Below, piece after piece: positions 42,050-55,149 of a DNA stretch of 64,000 bases. The stretch is from assembly GCA_963575745.1 (NCBI GenBank), contig CAUYUJ010000336.1, positions 1-64,000 on the forward strand, written 5' to 3'. This stretch comes from Prorocentrum cordatum. Taxonomy: Eukaryota > Sar > Dinophyceae > Prorocentrales > Prorocentraceae. A model generated the notes under the pieces. It was not told the origin of the DNA. It worked only from the letters and a program-made list of their open reading frames with translations, and ran no database searches. How positions within the stretch are numbered: the first letter of the stretch is position 1; every line of letters begins with the position of its first letter. Position numbers and translations under genes: made by a program.

Positions 42050-43990
42050 CCGAAAACGCGTTTTCTCGGGGCGCGTCGCGCTTGCAGGTCTATTCCTTTT
42101 CACTTTCTCTCTCGCTCGCCCTATCTCACCATCTCACCCTACATATCTTTCTCTCTTGCTCAGCTCGTTCGTGCAGGCCCGTGCTTGGCAGTGTAGGTTG
42201 CCCAAGGCTTTTCAGCTGTGGTCAGACGTTGGTAAGCAGCGGTATGCCGCGTCGCTGGGATGTTGGGAAACAAAGCAAAGGGAGCGATTGCACGTTGGAC
42301 CGTGCAGTTTGGCCTTGGCCGCCGAACGCGGGCCTGGCACTGCCATCGGTTCATCGTTGCGTCACCGACATCGAACTGAGGAAGGGGGGAAGGGGGGATA
42401 GGAGAGGTGCGCGGGGAGGGCGAGGACGGACGGACATCTGAGCGAGAAGGAGGGTAGGGGGTAGGGGATCGGGGGACAAGGGGATAGGGGGGCAGGGGGA
42501 TCCGCGCGGCAATGAATGCAATACTCGTCAATTGAGCAGCCTGAGGACTTGATGCCCTGGGCCCTGGGGCCCTTGACCTTTGAGGCTTTGAGGGGTCTGA
42601 AGGTTTAGCGGTCTCCAAGTCTACAAAGTTCAAGGCCTTTTGGATCTTAGCATGAGCGCCCCCAGTTCCCAAGGTCCCAAGGCAAATAAGTAAAGGTCAC
42701 TAACTTGCTTGGTTGGTCCGTCTCCTCCTCCTCCTCCTCTTCCTCCCCTCCCCTCCTCCTCCTCCTCCTCTTCCTCCTCCTCCTCCTCCTCTCCCTCCTC
42801 CTCCTCCTCCTCCTCCTCCTCCTCGCCTCCTCCTGAGTCCTCGGGGGCTCGGGGGCATGCGCCGGCGAACCAACGACTTCGACGCGGCCATGGGCCAAAG
42901 CCTTCGGGCCCAAACCTCTCCCGGGGCCACGCGCGCCAGAGTTGCGGCGTTGAGAGCCGCGTCCAGCCGCGGCGGCGAGGATTGACCCCGACGGCCGAAA
43001 TCGCCGAAATCATGCCTCGAGAGCTCGAGAGATCGAGAGTAGCTGTTCGCTGGCGCGCCTTCTCCCCTTCTCCCCCCTCCACCATCCACCCTTGGTGTCT
43101 CGGCCTTCGCGCTTGCTGTCCCCCTTATTATTTCTCTCACCCTCCCCTGGGCGCTCGGCCCCTGCCTGTTGGATGGTGGCCGCGCAGTGTCGCGAACCGT
43201 CGTTTAATGTTTGTATGCGCGTCCTGGTACATCGAGCGTCAGAGTGTCAGGATCGGGTTCGGGTCCTCGGAGGTTCGAAGGCGGCCATTTACCCATCCAT
43301 GTTCTACCACTACCAGGGGGCTGAACCACCGTGCTGGCGTTGTGGTGTCAAGCTGTCAAGCTTATCGTGCCTGCTTGCTGCCGCGATCGTTGCCGCCAGC
43401 CAGCGATCCGTTTCAACCAGAAGAACCCGAAACATGCGAGCACATCTGGGCATTCGAAAGCATCGGCGATCGCAGAATCTTTGACTCTCGACAAGGAGAG
43501 TGAGAGCGATGATCGTCGTCTGTGTTGCTGAGCTTGAGAATCATGTGTTGAACACGGCCAACAACAAACATGCCCTCTTGATCCGCGTAAGCGTAAGAAT
43601 GTGCGCAGCGCCGAGGCGAGAGAGGCGAGAACCGTGTCAGATTTTGCTTCCATAGCCGCCCCTCCTGTCTTTTTTTGCCATCCCTAGCACCCTAGCAGCC
43701 CCTCCTCTCACTTCCTCTCCACCCTTCCTCCCTCTCCTCCTCGCTCCTCTTTCGGCTCTTTCTGTCGTCTTGGGATTCCTTCTTCTGATCCCTTCCCTTG
43801 CGTGCCTCCTCCACTCCTCTACTCCTCCACTCCTCCACCGTCCTGGCCCCCCTCCCCTTCTATTTCTCCTCTTCCCTATGACCCTACATCCTCTTCCCGA
43901 TATCCTCCTCCTCCTCCTCCGTCCATCCTTCTCTGCTTTTCTGCCCCCCTGTCGCGCGGCCTCGCGCAGCCTGTCCTCGCCCCGCCCCGG
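42050..43990. other. No supported gene; CTC tract at 42719-42835
   Basis: Pyrimidine-rich intergenic sequence with a dense CTC run and further CTC patches at 43680-43920. Short ORFs lack domains. Confidence 0.5.
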
Positions 43991-43995
43991 AGGCG

Positions 43996-46900
43996 ATGGC
44001 AGCCGCCGCCGCGGCGGGCCACTCGGCCCACTCGGCGGCCTCGGAGGGCGCGGCGAGCGCGGCGGTCACAGCCGCGCTCATCGAGAAATACGGGGAGGAG
44101 GAGTACAACAAGTTCTTCAGGCCCCTGCAGGATAACATGACGATTGAGGACGCGCGCGGCAGGGGGAGGGGGAGGGAGGAAGGGAGGGCAGGGGGGAGGT
44201 CTGAGAAGGGAGGATCGAGCATAGGGACGATCATGGAGGCTCCCAAGGAGCTCCAAGAGGGCGCAGGAGGGCCCTCAGGGCCTTCGGGCCCTCTCGAGGT
44301 CTTATTGGGCCCCCCAAGGGGGTATATAACAAAGGGGGTGCGTTACATATGCACCCGCGGCCATCTTGGGGCCGTCTTGTGGTCTTGGGGCCCGCTCGGG
44401 GCCCTCTTGGGGGCGGCCCCAAGGGGCCATCTTGGGGATCCTTGGGGGCCCAAGACAGGTACATAACGAAGGGAGTGTGTTATATACTCAGCCGTTGCCC
44501 TCTTGGAACCGTCTTGAAGGCCGTCTTGGGGCTCGCTCGGGGCCCTCTTGGATTCTTGGGGGCCCCCATGGAGCTCCAAGAGCTCCAAGGGAGAGGGCCC
44601 CTCAGGCCCTCTTGGGGCCCATTTGGGCCCCGAAGAGGGGTATATGACGAAGGGGGCGTGCTATGCACCTCCAGCGGCCCTCTTGGCGCCGCCTTGGGGT
44701 CCTCTGAGGAGGCGAGAGCGGGGGGGGGGGGGGGCAGGAAGAGCAGGAGGAAGAAGTGAAGCAGGAAGAGTAGCAGGAAGAGTAGGAGCAATAACAGAGA
44801 GAAGAGAGAAGAGAGGGAGAGAGGAAGAGGAGAATGAAGATGATGGGAGGTAGGAGCTGCTCGCGCCCGCCCTCTGCCGCAGGATCGCATGCCCGACCAC
44901 CAGGGGTCGCGGAGGCGGTCGCTGCGCCTGGAGAAGTATGCGAAGCCCGAGAGAGCCACGCTGCAGTACTACAAGAAGGCTGCTTGCAAACGAATCGCCC
45001 ATCCTCCTCCTCCTCCTCCTCCTCCCCCTCCTCCTCTGTCTCCGCTGTTGCCCTCTCCGCCTTCTCCATTCTCTCCTCCGCCTCCTCCGCGTCCTCCCTC
45101 TTTCCTCTTTACCCCTCCCCGCCGCCTCCCCTCCGCCCCTCCAGTCCTCCTCTCATCCTCTCTCCTCCTCCTCGTCATCCTCCTCTTCCTCCTCCTCCTC
45201 GACCTCCTACTCATTCTACTCCTCCTCTTCCCCTCCCTTCCTCTTCTCCTCTTCTGATCTCTCCTCCTTCTTCCCTCTTCCTCTTCCTCTCTTCGCCCTC
45301 TTCCCGTCCTTGCCGCCGCCCCCCCTTCTCCGCGGGCCCTGTGACTGTGACCTCGTGCCCCCCTGAGGCCCTGAGGCCAATTGGTCGGATCCTTGGAGAC
45401 CGCTGTCGAAACTTCCTTTTCTCCCCAGACCCCCAGACCAGACCCCGTGGGCCGCGCGACAGCGACGCCAACGATGTCAACGATGCAGACTATCAGTGGC
45501 GTTCGGGCTTTCGGCGCGGCCGTTCTTTTCTGACCTGTCTAGGCCATTGGCCGTCGCCGCGGCCGGGCGCAGCTCGGGAAGCTCTCCCCGGGCGGGGGCC
45601 CCAGGACCCCAGGGCCCTAAGCCTGGGGGGCTAGGAGGAAGCCATATGGCCCGCGTTTCGGTTCGTTGCGCGCGATCCGAATAGGACGGCATCAAGAGCG
45701 TGGTGCGTTCGAAGTTCAACGACCGTCGGGAGGCCCAGACGGTTCGCTCGTACGCGAAGGGGGTGCTGGAGTTCGGGGCGAACTGGATCGGACGTTCATG
45801 CGCGATGGCCGTCGAGGACATCTGGGCTGAACCTCGCTGCCGCCCCTTCGGCTCCATTGCTCTATCGCCCCATCTCGATGGCTGAGGCCTCGGCCTCGCG
45901 GCCAGCGCCGCCGACCCAGACGGCCGCAGCTCTCGAGGATGGCAGGATGGATGAGGATAGATTCGCGCTAGGAGGAGGAGGAGGAGGAGGAGGAGGAGGA
46001 GGAGGGAGAGGATGAGGATGAGGAGGAGGAGGAGGAGGAGGAGGAGGAGGAGGATGAGGAGGAGGAGGAGGAGGAGGAGGAGGAGGGGAAGGTAGCGATC
46101 GCCTTATCTCGATTCCCTGCCAGCCCCATGCACGGCGCTGCCTGGGCGCCGCCGGGTGCCTGGGCGTAGCCCCATGCATGGCGCTGCAGGCCGCCATGCC
46201 GCCATGGGCGGCGAGGCGTCGGCCTTGGGGGCTTGGGCGCGCGTCGAGGCGTCGAGCTCTCTCGCTTCTCAGTCTTTCACTGACACTACCCTCCTTCTTG
46301 GCCTCTTGGACTCTTGGACTACTCTTGGGCTCTGGGGCTCTTGAAACGTCACTTGCCGATCCGTCCGCCCGCTGCCTCCAACTACAATTTGCGCCGTCCC
46401 ACCGCCCAACCACCCCGCCACCCCGCCGCCGCCTCCTCGCCTCCTCCCCTCCTCCTTCCGCCCCTCCCGTCGGCTGCGAGCGACGTTGCGAGCCTGCCAG
46501 AGGACTCCAACGGCGTCTATCACATGATCGCAGGCGCGACGCTGGCCGAGGCAGTCTTCGTCGCGGAGGAGCTGGGCCCCAACAACGACTACGTGAAGGA
46601 AGCGATGCGGAATGGTATCCCAGGCGCCATCGTCATCAAGTGCGAGGCGCCAGACGACGCTGTGATCTGGCTCAGGCACAGCCACAACTTCTACAACACG
46701 CTGGGAGGTTCCTCGGCGTCATGGCTGGAAATCATGGAGAACTGCAGGAAGGTGGAGGAGTCGTGGCGCGAGGAGTGCCGCATCAAGGCCATCACTACAG
46801 AGAACTGCCCGAAGAGCGGTCCGTATCGGTACGAAAAGTTGCATGCGCAGCACGTGCAGAAGAAGTTCAAGGGATGGTTCTTAAACTGGGACCATTTTCA

Positions 46901-49900
46901 AGCATCGAAGGCCGCATTCGGCAAGGCAGGCAGTTTCGACGCGGATGCCTCTGTGTATGCTGAGTGGAAGGCTCGGGCAGAAAGTCACTGCAATTTCCTG
47001 GACTCAACGGTGAGGAACAGCACACTGGCCGACATCCACAACGCGGTGCTCGTGGCGGCCGAGTGGTTCAAAGACAACGGCGCAGGGCCAGCTTGGCTTC
47101 TCCGGGAGGCCGTCTTGATCATGCTGAAGTTCGCGACGCCCACCGTGGAAGTTGACGATGCGAAGAAGTTCTGCGGAGGTTTGAATATCCATCACGCCGT
47201 GAGGGCGAGGAGGCAGCTCTCAGCTCTGAAGTGCCCTATGGGCGGCAGCGTCACCTACAAGAGGACCAGCTCCAAGCGCAAGAAGGGCGGCGATGGCGAC
47301 AACGCAGATGATGAGGGAGAAGCAAAAGCACCTGCTGTGGCCGACGAGGCTGCAACCGCGCCTCAGGCAAAGGGGAAAGCCAGAGCTAAGGGCAAGGCGA
47401 AGGCAAACGCTGCGAAGTTCAAGATCGAGGAGAAGCTGGTGGACACGGTCACGACGGTCACCTCAGCAACGGGTTCGAGGGGCAAGCTCTGGCTCGACGA
47501 CCTCTTCGCCGCGGTGCTGGCGCCGTTGCAGTCGATTCACGAGCGCAACTACGATAAGAAGGCGATGTCTGACATCCTCTGTGACGGCTTGAAGTTCGCT
47601 ACCAACGGGGAAATCTCGTTGAACGGCAAGGCGTTGAAGTCTGCGGGGAGGGGGCTGCCCCCCCGCCATCTCCCACCGCCCGAACTTCAGTTACGTGGCC
47701 CAGGGGTGAAGGGGGTAAGGGGGAGGTGACGCGGTCACAATGGCCGACGGTCCCAGGTCCTACGGCCCTACGGCGGCCTCTAGGGGCCTTCGGGCGGCCC
47801 CAGGGCATGGCGGCCCCCAGAGGGCCCGCGAGCCAGGGGGGAAGCACAGTTTCCAGGGCCTCATGGCCTCATGGGGCCCGCCCTCCTCGGAGCTTCAACG
47901 CCTCAGAGGTCGTGGAGCAAGGTTCGTAAAGTGCTGCAGGAGGATTGCGTGAAGGCCCACGTCGCCGCCCTGACGGCCGTGACTGAAGTGCAGGCGGCGA
48001 TTCAGCCGACAGCGGACGGCGCAGCCCCCAGCGCCGATGAGGTCGCGTCGAACGTGCTTGCCATCCTCGGATCTGGCGACTCACCCCTCATGGTGGACGA
48101 CTTTGAGGCACCGCAAGAGTTTCACGCGGAGCTGAAGGACTTCCTGGAGGATTCTTCGTTCGTCTTGCAGTTCATGGCCGTCCACGGGGGCAAGAAGATC
48201 GACGCTCCAGTCGCGTTGCAGCCAGCTGTGATCAACATGAGCGCTACCATCGGCACAGAACTACCATGTCTCCAAGATCGCTATGGGCAGGGCAGCAAGG
48301 GCCGCGTAGACTTGTTGTTGCTATTGCAGACCATTGGGCCCCACGTCGACAGCGTGTACAACGAGCGTTGGGCAGACTTCGGCAGCAAGCTCACCAATAT
48401 ATGCGCTGCTGAGACTGCGGGCTCGTCGAACAACGATGAAAATCGAAAGACCATCGATTTGATGTCGGCTGGCATCTTCTCAGAGTGGTCCGACATCGAC
48501 AAGGTTTTCAAGCGCCGCAGCGACGTCGTCATGGGCTTCATCCAGAAGCTGATGTGCGGCGACGACAGGATCACCAAGACCGGCTGCGCTCGCAGCTACC
48601 AGGCGTTGGTGGCCTCCTCGGACACGCTTGTGTCGTGCGAGCTAAAAGTGCCGCTGACTGCTTTCGCAAGGTTCTGGGAGGTCTTGTTGATGTCTGAGCC
48701 CTCTAGCATGAAGCAAGTTCTGATTCAAGCTGTGAATTCTGCAGCGTCGCCGATGAAGGGCGATGGCGTGGCCGCGAGCGCGCCCCCGGCAGCCGCTGCA
48801 GCCTCTGCACCGTCCCCCCCGCAGTTGGCGCTGACGGACAGCACGACTTCCCGAATGGTGGCGCCGATGTTGTTTTCAGCGAATTCGGCCGAGGAACTTG
48901 TTTGGCGGTTTCAATGGCCATGCAACCTTTGCGGCATTGAAGCTTCCACATTGGCCTGACTTCGCTGAAGCGGCATCCGCCTGCAATGGTAGTCGCGCTG
49001 TCCCAGGACGCCCCCCAACCCGAGAAGGAGAAGGAGGCGGACGCAGCAGCCGCTGCGGGCCAGGGGGCCGAGGCGGATGTTCCTCACCTTCCCACCCGCC
49101 TCGCTTCCCCTACTCGCCGACTCCCACTCGTCTCAACTCCTCGGCCTTTCTCCGCTCCCGAGGCTGAGAACGCTGACAACGCGAAGGGCAAGGGCGAGGG
49201 TAAGGGCAAGGTTGCGGACCAGGGCAAGCAGGAGAACAAGGGCAAGGCCAAGGAGGAGGGCAAGGGCAAGGAAGATAAGGGAGATAAGAAAGAGCCCAGG
49301 CTCGCGTTGGTCTCGGAGTTGCGTAATGAGTGGTCGACCTTGGTTGGCATCGCTGCGGGGGGGCCAGTCCTGGACATCTTCACGACGAGGCTCAAGGCAT
49401 TCGTGCTGGAGAATACATTGCAGGCGAATGGTAAGTCAGCCAGGCTGCCTGGGCCCGATCGCGGATTCGGCAAACTCAAGATCCAGGAGACCCCTGGCAA
49501 CAAGGATGGCGAGTTCACCTACTCTGTGTTCTACGATAAGGTCGACATGGAGCCCCCTGCCCCGATGAACGCAAACTTCTATGGTGAGATTACGACGCTC
49601 CCGAAAGTTGGCCACATCAAGGCATGCGATGCCTTCAACACTTCGTTCTACTTGTCCCCGCAGGGGTACGACGACCCGAAGAAGTCCGACGCGTTCTGCG
49701 TTGCCTGGCTCACTAAGGATACAAGTGCGTTGGGAACGGGAGTCATTGGAGTCATTGGAGCCCTTGGCGCATCATTTGTTTCAAAGGCCAGGGGCCCTAG
49801 GGGCCTCGGGGCCCCATGGCCCCAGGATGATCATCTTGCGTTGGCTACCGCAACATTTCAACATAACATCATCCTCCTTTATCCTTTCCTCCTTCCTGCC

Positions 49901-50889
49901 TCCTTCGCTCCTTCCTCCTTCGCTCGCGCCGTCTTCCCCTTCCCCCCTCCTCTCCCCCTTCTGCTCGCCTCCTCCCGTCCCCGCTACAATGCCGACGTGG
50001 TGTCGTGGAGGGCGAATGGCCAGAGCAACACGCTGCTCAATAAGGCCACGCTGAACTTCGAATTTACGCACCCTGGGGTCGATGGCGACGAGTGCACCAT
50101 CACCGTCCCGGTCGAGAGGGCGAACCCTCGCCAATTCACCTTCACCTCTCGCCCTCTGATCCGCCGCCCCCCCAAAGGCACCGCGGCCCCAAGGCCCCGA
50201 GGCCCCGGATGGGGCCAGAGGGGATGTGCGAGGGGGAAATGGGGAGCAGGAAGAAGAGGAGGAAGAGGAGGAGGAGGCCGAGGAGCCGAGGAACCGAGGA
50301 GGAGGAGATGGAGGAGGAGGCTGAGGCTGAGGCTGAGAGGCTGAGGAGGTGAAGAGGAGGAGAGGTGGAGATGAGGAGATGAGGAGGACGTGGAGAGGCT
50401 GATGATGAGGTGGAGTGGAGAGGCTGAGAGGAGGCTGAGGAGGTGGAAAGGACGAGAAGGAGGCTGCGGAGGTGGAGAGGATGATGCTGCTGATGATGAT
50501 GATGATGACGGTGATGAGGAGGGGGCTAAGAGGCTGAGAGGGCGAGGAGCTGAGGAGGCGATCGAGGAGAGGAGGAGGAGGAGGGATATGAGGAGGGGGG
50601 GGGAGGGAGGCGAGGAGGAGAGGGAGGGGAGAGGAGGAAAAAGGGGAGGGGGGAGGGAGGAGGGAAACGGGACGTAGTATAAACTTTGCCAGCCCAGGTG
50701 GCGTTCTACTCCCTGAGCCTGGACGCGGAGGCGGTGGCGGTGGATGTCCGGGGTTGCTTCGAGCTCCGCCGCCCCGTGGTCGAGGCGATGCTCGTGCAGG
50801 GTAGCATGCCGAGCGCGCCGAAGACCAGGGCGGCCAAGGAGAGCAACGTCCCTGCCGAGTGGGCGTTTGCGAAGCACCTGCTGAAGTAG
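43996..50889 (+). CDS. Multi-exon gene of unknown function
   Basis: Coding-looking blocks on the plus strand: about 43996-44153 (starts MAAAAAAGHSAHS), 44882-45000, 45685-45840, 46500-47650, 47905-48900, 49146-49735, 49985-50150 and 50690-50889 (ends HLLK, TAG). The fourth and fifth are the longest. The fourth ends in a basic Lys/Ala-rich segment (KGKARAKGKAKANAAK); the fifth is helical with an Ala/Pro tail and WPCNLCGI; the sixth starts with a KGKGEGKGK linker before a folded segment (YSVFYDKVDMEPPAPMNANF). I recognise no family. It lies on the same strand as the two upstream genes. The segments between blocks are almost pure GAG or CTC runs. It could be two adjacent genes, with a break between 48900 and 49146. 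Confidence 0.45.
44310..44700. repeat. Three-copy repeat with TATATAAC motif, inside a probable intron
   Basis: GGTATATAACAAAGGGGGTG (44319), GGTACATAACGAAGGGAGTG (44456) and GGTATATGACGAAGGGGGCG (44639), each followed by GGCC-CTTGGGG units. Confidence 0.7.
45000..45300. repeat. CTC-rich probable intron
   Basis: Dense CCTCCTCC pyrimidine tract between the second and third coding blocks of the gene at 43996-50889. Confidence 0.7.
45970..46090. repeat. GAG-rich probable intron
   Basis: GAGGAGGAGG run between the third and fourth coding blocks. Confidence 0.75.
50230..50680. repeat. Near-pure purine probable intron
   Basis: Almost only G and A on the plus strand, separating the last two coding blocks. 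Similar purine runs continue downstream of the gene at 50900-51410 and 51735-51960. Confidence 0.75.
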
Positions 50890-51836
50890 CCGTGGCAGTA
50901 GGCAAAGGAGGAGGAGGAGGAGGAGGAGGAGGAGGAGGAGGAACAGAAAGAGGAGGAGGAGGAGAGGGGGGGGATGAGGGGGGGGGGGATGAGATCGGAG
51001 GAGAGGGGGCGGAAGATGAGAGGGAGAGAGGAGGAGGGGCGGTTGGGGGGAGGAGGAAGAGGAGGAGAGGAGGACTAATATTCTTAGATGAGGTGATGGA
51101 AGGGCGAGGGCGAGGGATGGTCAGTGAGGACGCTGCGCTGGTCGGGGGGACAGGATCGAGAAGGAGGAGGGGGAGGGGGAGGGGGAGGAGAGGAGGAGGA
51201 GGAGGAGGAGGAGGAGGAGGAGGAGGAGGAGGAGGAGAGGAGGGATAGGAGGAAGATGATGAGAAGGGGAAGGAGAGGAGAAGGAGAGGAGGAGAAGGAC
51301 AAGGAGTGAGGAGGAGGACAAGGAGAGGAGGAGGAGGAGGAGGAGGAGGAGGAGGAGGAGGGAGGGAGGGAGGAGGAGGAGAAGGAGGAGGAGGAGGAAG
51401 CGTCTTCTTCGCATGCCATTGTCTTCGCCCGTTGCCCCCGCTCATCCTGCGTGCCTGCGTGGCCCTGCAGTGGCGGCACTGTGCGAACAGTGCGCAGCCT
51501 CGCAGTCAGGGGAAGGCATCTTGGGGCGACGCGACGGGCCAGCAATTCTTTTGGCCGCTCGAGGCCGCCGATCGCTTTGATTTGACGATGAGTTGTTTCA
51601 TTCCCCCAGGTGGCCTCAAGGGGCTCCAGGTTTCCAGAGTTCAACAGGGTTTCCAATGTTTCGGCGATGGTCGGCTCGGAGCGGATAGCATCCGCGGTGA
51701 CGCATTGGCGCGAGGGCGCCAGAGAGGCCATTGAACCTTAAAGGTCTGGATGGGGGAGCAGAGGAGTAGAGGAGCAGAGGAGGTGAGTGAGGGCGATGGG
51801 GGATGGGGGGGGGAGGTTGAGGGGTGGAGGAGGGGA

Positions 51837-51867
<31 letters not shown>

Positions 51868-51999
51868 GAGGAGGAGGAGGAGGAGGAGGAGGAGAGGGAA
51901 GATGGGGGAGGGGTAGAAGGGGGGGCAGTGGGAGGAGGGGGGAGAGGATCGGACGATAGGCCGATAAGCTAACAAACAGAATCAAAGGGATATGGCCTC

Positions 52000-54230
52000 T
52001 GCGTCGCCGCTCCGAGGTTTACTTTTCTTTCGTACGGCTACCTATGCCGCCACTCTCCTCTTCTCTGCTGCTCCGCGGCGCTCGCGCTCGCGGGGAGGGG
52101 CGGCCTCCTGCGCGCGCAGCCGCGCAGCCCGGGAGCCCAGGGAGGGCCAATTGCTCTGGGCCAGCAATACGAGCCCGACTGCTGCTGGCGTGCCGTGAGA
52201 AAACAGAGGGGACACATCAAACGGGGTTTGCCAATGCCAGGACTTCGTTTCGGTGCGAACCCAGCGGCGGCGACGTAGGCACTGTAGGCACCAAACCGAG
52301 GCCCAACGGGCCCATGGTGAAGGGGAAAACGAGGAGGCCAACAAACTAACAACGAAACAATCCCAGGGCGCCAGCCCAAGGTTCTTCCAAGTTCTGCAAA
52401 GGAAAACAAAATTCGAAAGCGTAGTCGACTTGTCCACCTCTGTTAGTCTCGTCATTCTCGTCTTCATTTCTCATGCCACCCCTCCTCCACTCCTCAACTT
52501 CTGCCACTCCTATCCTCCTATCCTCCACCTCTTCCTCCCTCCTCCCCTCTTCCTCCTCCTCCTTCTCCACCTTTCCTCCTCCTGCTCTGCTCTCCTTACC
52601 GTCGTCCTAGTCACCTAGTCACCTCCTCCACCCCCCTTCCCCTCCTCCCCTCCTCCCTCGTCCTCTCCTCCTCCTCGTCTCCTCGTCTTCCCCTCCTCCT
52701 CGTCCGCTTCATTCTCTCCCCCTCCTCCTCCTCCTCCTCCTCCTCCTCCTCCTCCTCCTCCTCCTCCTCCCCCTCTCCCCCCCCGTCCTCCTCCTCTTCC
52801 TCTCTGACTCCCCCCTCTCCCCCTCTCCTCCTCCCTTCCTCCCTCCACCCAGTCCCAGTCCCCTACGCCATCCTCTCATCCTCTTTACACCCGTCCTACT
52901 CCTCTCCTCCTCTCTCCCTCTTCCTCTCCTCCCTCCTCCCTTGCCCCTTACGTCAGCTCGGGCGCTCTCCGAATCTGGAGGCGTGGTCTTCAACCCTTTA
53001 GCCACGGCGCCGTTTGAAACACTGCTTTGCGTGAACAGGGGGTGATGGGGTCAAGGGTCAATGTAGGGGCCCAGTGTAGGGGAGAAGAGGTGGGCGGGAT
53101 GGGGCCTTGGGCCCCTCATTCGACCTTGGGATCTTAGGGTCTCGGTCTCAGGGTCCTGAGACCCCTGCGGGCCCCGCAGCGCGTCCTGTGGCCGCGGCAC
53201 ATCCGCGTGGCCAAGGATGTGCGTGACGCAGTGGTCGTTTACTGCATCCTCGCGCCCACTCGAACCGAAAATTGAAAGTTGGCCCACGCCCTCACGCGGC
53301 TCGTGCCCCTGCTGATGTCAGCGCGCATGCCAGTGAATTTGGTGTGTTGCGCGGTTTGCGCGAAATTGCGATATTATGTCGCGTCCACTCGTGTCTGAGA
53401 TATCCTTGCCTTCCAGAGCGCTGTCTGGGATACAAGTAATAAGGGTATCATCGGGCGCCCTTCAGATCTCTTCCGAGAGGGGAAAATAGAGAGGAACATG
53501 AGATCAGGAGAAGAGGGAGACACCAACAATTGCGTGAGACCCTCGCCCTGGACCCTTCCTGCCCTGAGGGAGAAACCAACAATTGCGTGGGACCCTGCCC
53601 TGGTTGAAGACCATTGCAAATTGCAAAAAACAGTTGCCACCGACTGGACGCTGCTCGAAAACTGCATCCTTGAGCCCTGCGCGCACAACGCCAACGTTAA
53701 TTCGGCAGCGGGATGGATGACGACGCTCGTCCACCCCGTCCTCACCGTCCTCCTCCTCGTCTCCTCCTCCTTCTCCTCCTACCTCTGCTCCTCCTTCTTC
53801 CTTTTCCCCCCTGTCCTCCTCTTCTTCGTCCTCCCCACCCTCCATAGTCTTACTCCTCCGTTTTCCTTGTCTGGGGCTGATTTCGCTGAGGCCTCAACCT
53901 GGCCTCCCGTGACCCCAGAACGGGTTGGGGAGGAACATCCCCACCCGAAGCCCCCGGGGGTCCCCCATGAAGCGGCCCAAGAGGCTTCCAAGATGTCCCT
54001 GGACGGCCTAAGAGTCCCTCACGAGGACCACAAGACGGCCCAATAGGGCCCCAAACTGGAAATTTTCTGGAGAGGCTGCAACTAGCTTCCTGGGCCCGCG
54101 GGCTCGCGAGGGCCAGGGCTGCGCCGCGTCCAGCGCGGCCGTCTGGATTTGGAGCGCTGATGTTGTTATATTGTAAAATATGCATATGTTGGTTAATGAG
54201 TAGGTATTCGTTGTATACATTCAGAATGCA
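52000..54230. other. No supported gene; CTC tract at 52620-52940
   Basis: A direct repeat of ACCAACAATTGCGTG lies at about 53522 and 53577. CTC-rich sequence is at 52620-52940 and 53750-53830. No domain-bearing ORF was seen. Confidence 0.5.
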
Positions 54231-54236
54231 TGCCCA

Positions 54237-54430
54237 GAGGGTTCCGCAAGGGTCCCGCAGGAGAGTCCGATAACGAAATCCCCTGATGGTCCCTCATCAT
54301 ATATCTCAAGTAATTATTTGCAGTAAATGCAGCACAGGGTCCCGCAAGTGTCCCGCAGGAGGGTCAGATAATTCGATTCCCTGATACTCTTTGAGTTACA
54401 ATGAATAGGGAGGGTCCCGCAAGGGTCCCG
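54237..54430. repeat. ~95-bp direct repeat, GGTCCCGCAAGGGTCCCGC
   Basis: GGTTCCGCAAGGGTCCCGCA (54239), GGTCCCGCAAGTGTCCCGCA (54338) and GGTCCCGCAAGGGTCCCGCA (54413); the third runs into the CA array. Confidence 0.75.
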
Positions 54431-54720
54431 CACACACACACACACAAACACAAACACAAAACACAAACACAAACACAAACACAAACACAAACACAAACAC
54501 AAACACAAAAACAAACACAACCACAAACACAAACACAAACACAAACACAAACACAAACACACACAACACAAACACAAACACAAACACACAACACAAACAC
54601 AAACACAAACACACAAACACAAACACAAACACAAACACAAACACAAACACAAACACAAACACAAACACAAACACAAACACAAACACAAACACAAACACAA
54701 ACACAAACACAACACAAACA

Positions 54721-54788
<68 letters not shown>

Positions 54789-55048
54789 CATTCACACACA
54801 CACATTCACACATTCACACACCCACACTCTCACACACACACACACCCACACCCACACCCACACGCACACGCACACGCACACGCACACCCACACGCACACG
54901 CACACGCACACGCACACGCACACGCACACGCACACAGACACGCACACGCACACGCACACGCACACGCACACGCACACGCACACGCACACGCACACACACA
55001 CACACCCACCTACACACACCCACACACACATATGTATGCAGATCTATT

Positions 55049-55092
<44 letters not shown>
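54431..55092. repeat. Compound CACAAA / CGCA / CACACG / TA array
   Basis: About 290 bp of ACACAA units, about 55 bp of CGCA, a mixed CACA segment, about 150 bp of CACACG, and finally (TA)n at 55053-55092. Alternating purine-pyrimidine sequence favours Z-DNA, and the (TA)n end is easily unwound. Confidence 0.95.
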
Positions 55093-55093
<1 letters not shown>

Positions 55094-55149
55094 CGATATT
55101 TACGATGATTTCGGGAAGACCCCCGCCCGCTGGAAATAACCGTCGCGGG

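Noticed and set aside
54401-55108. 235-codon Thr/Gln/Arg-rich ORF
   Set aside because: Product of the CACAAA/CACACG array.
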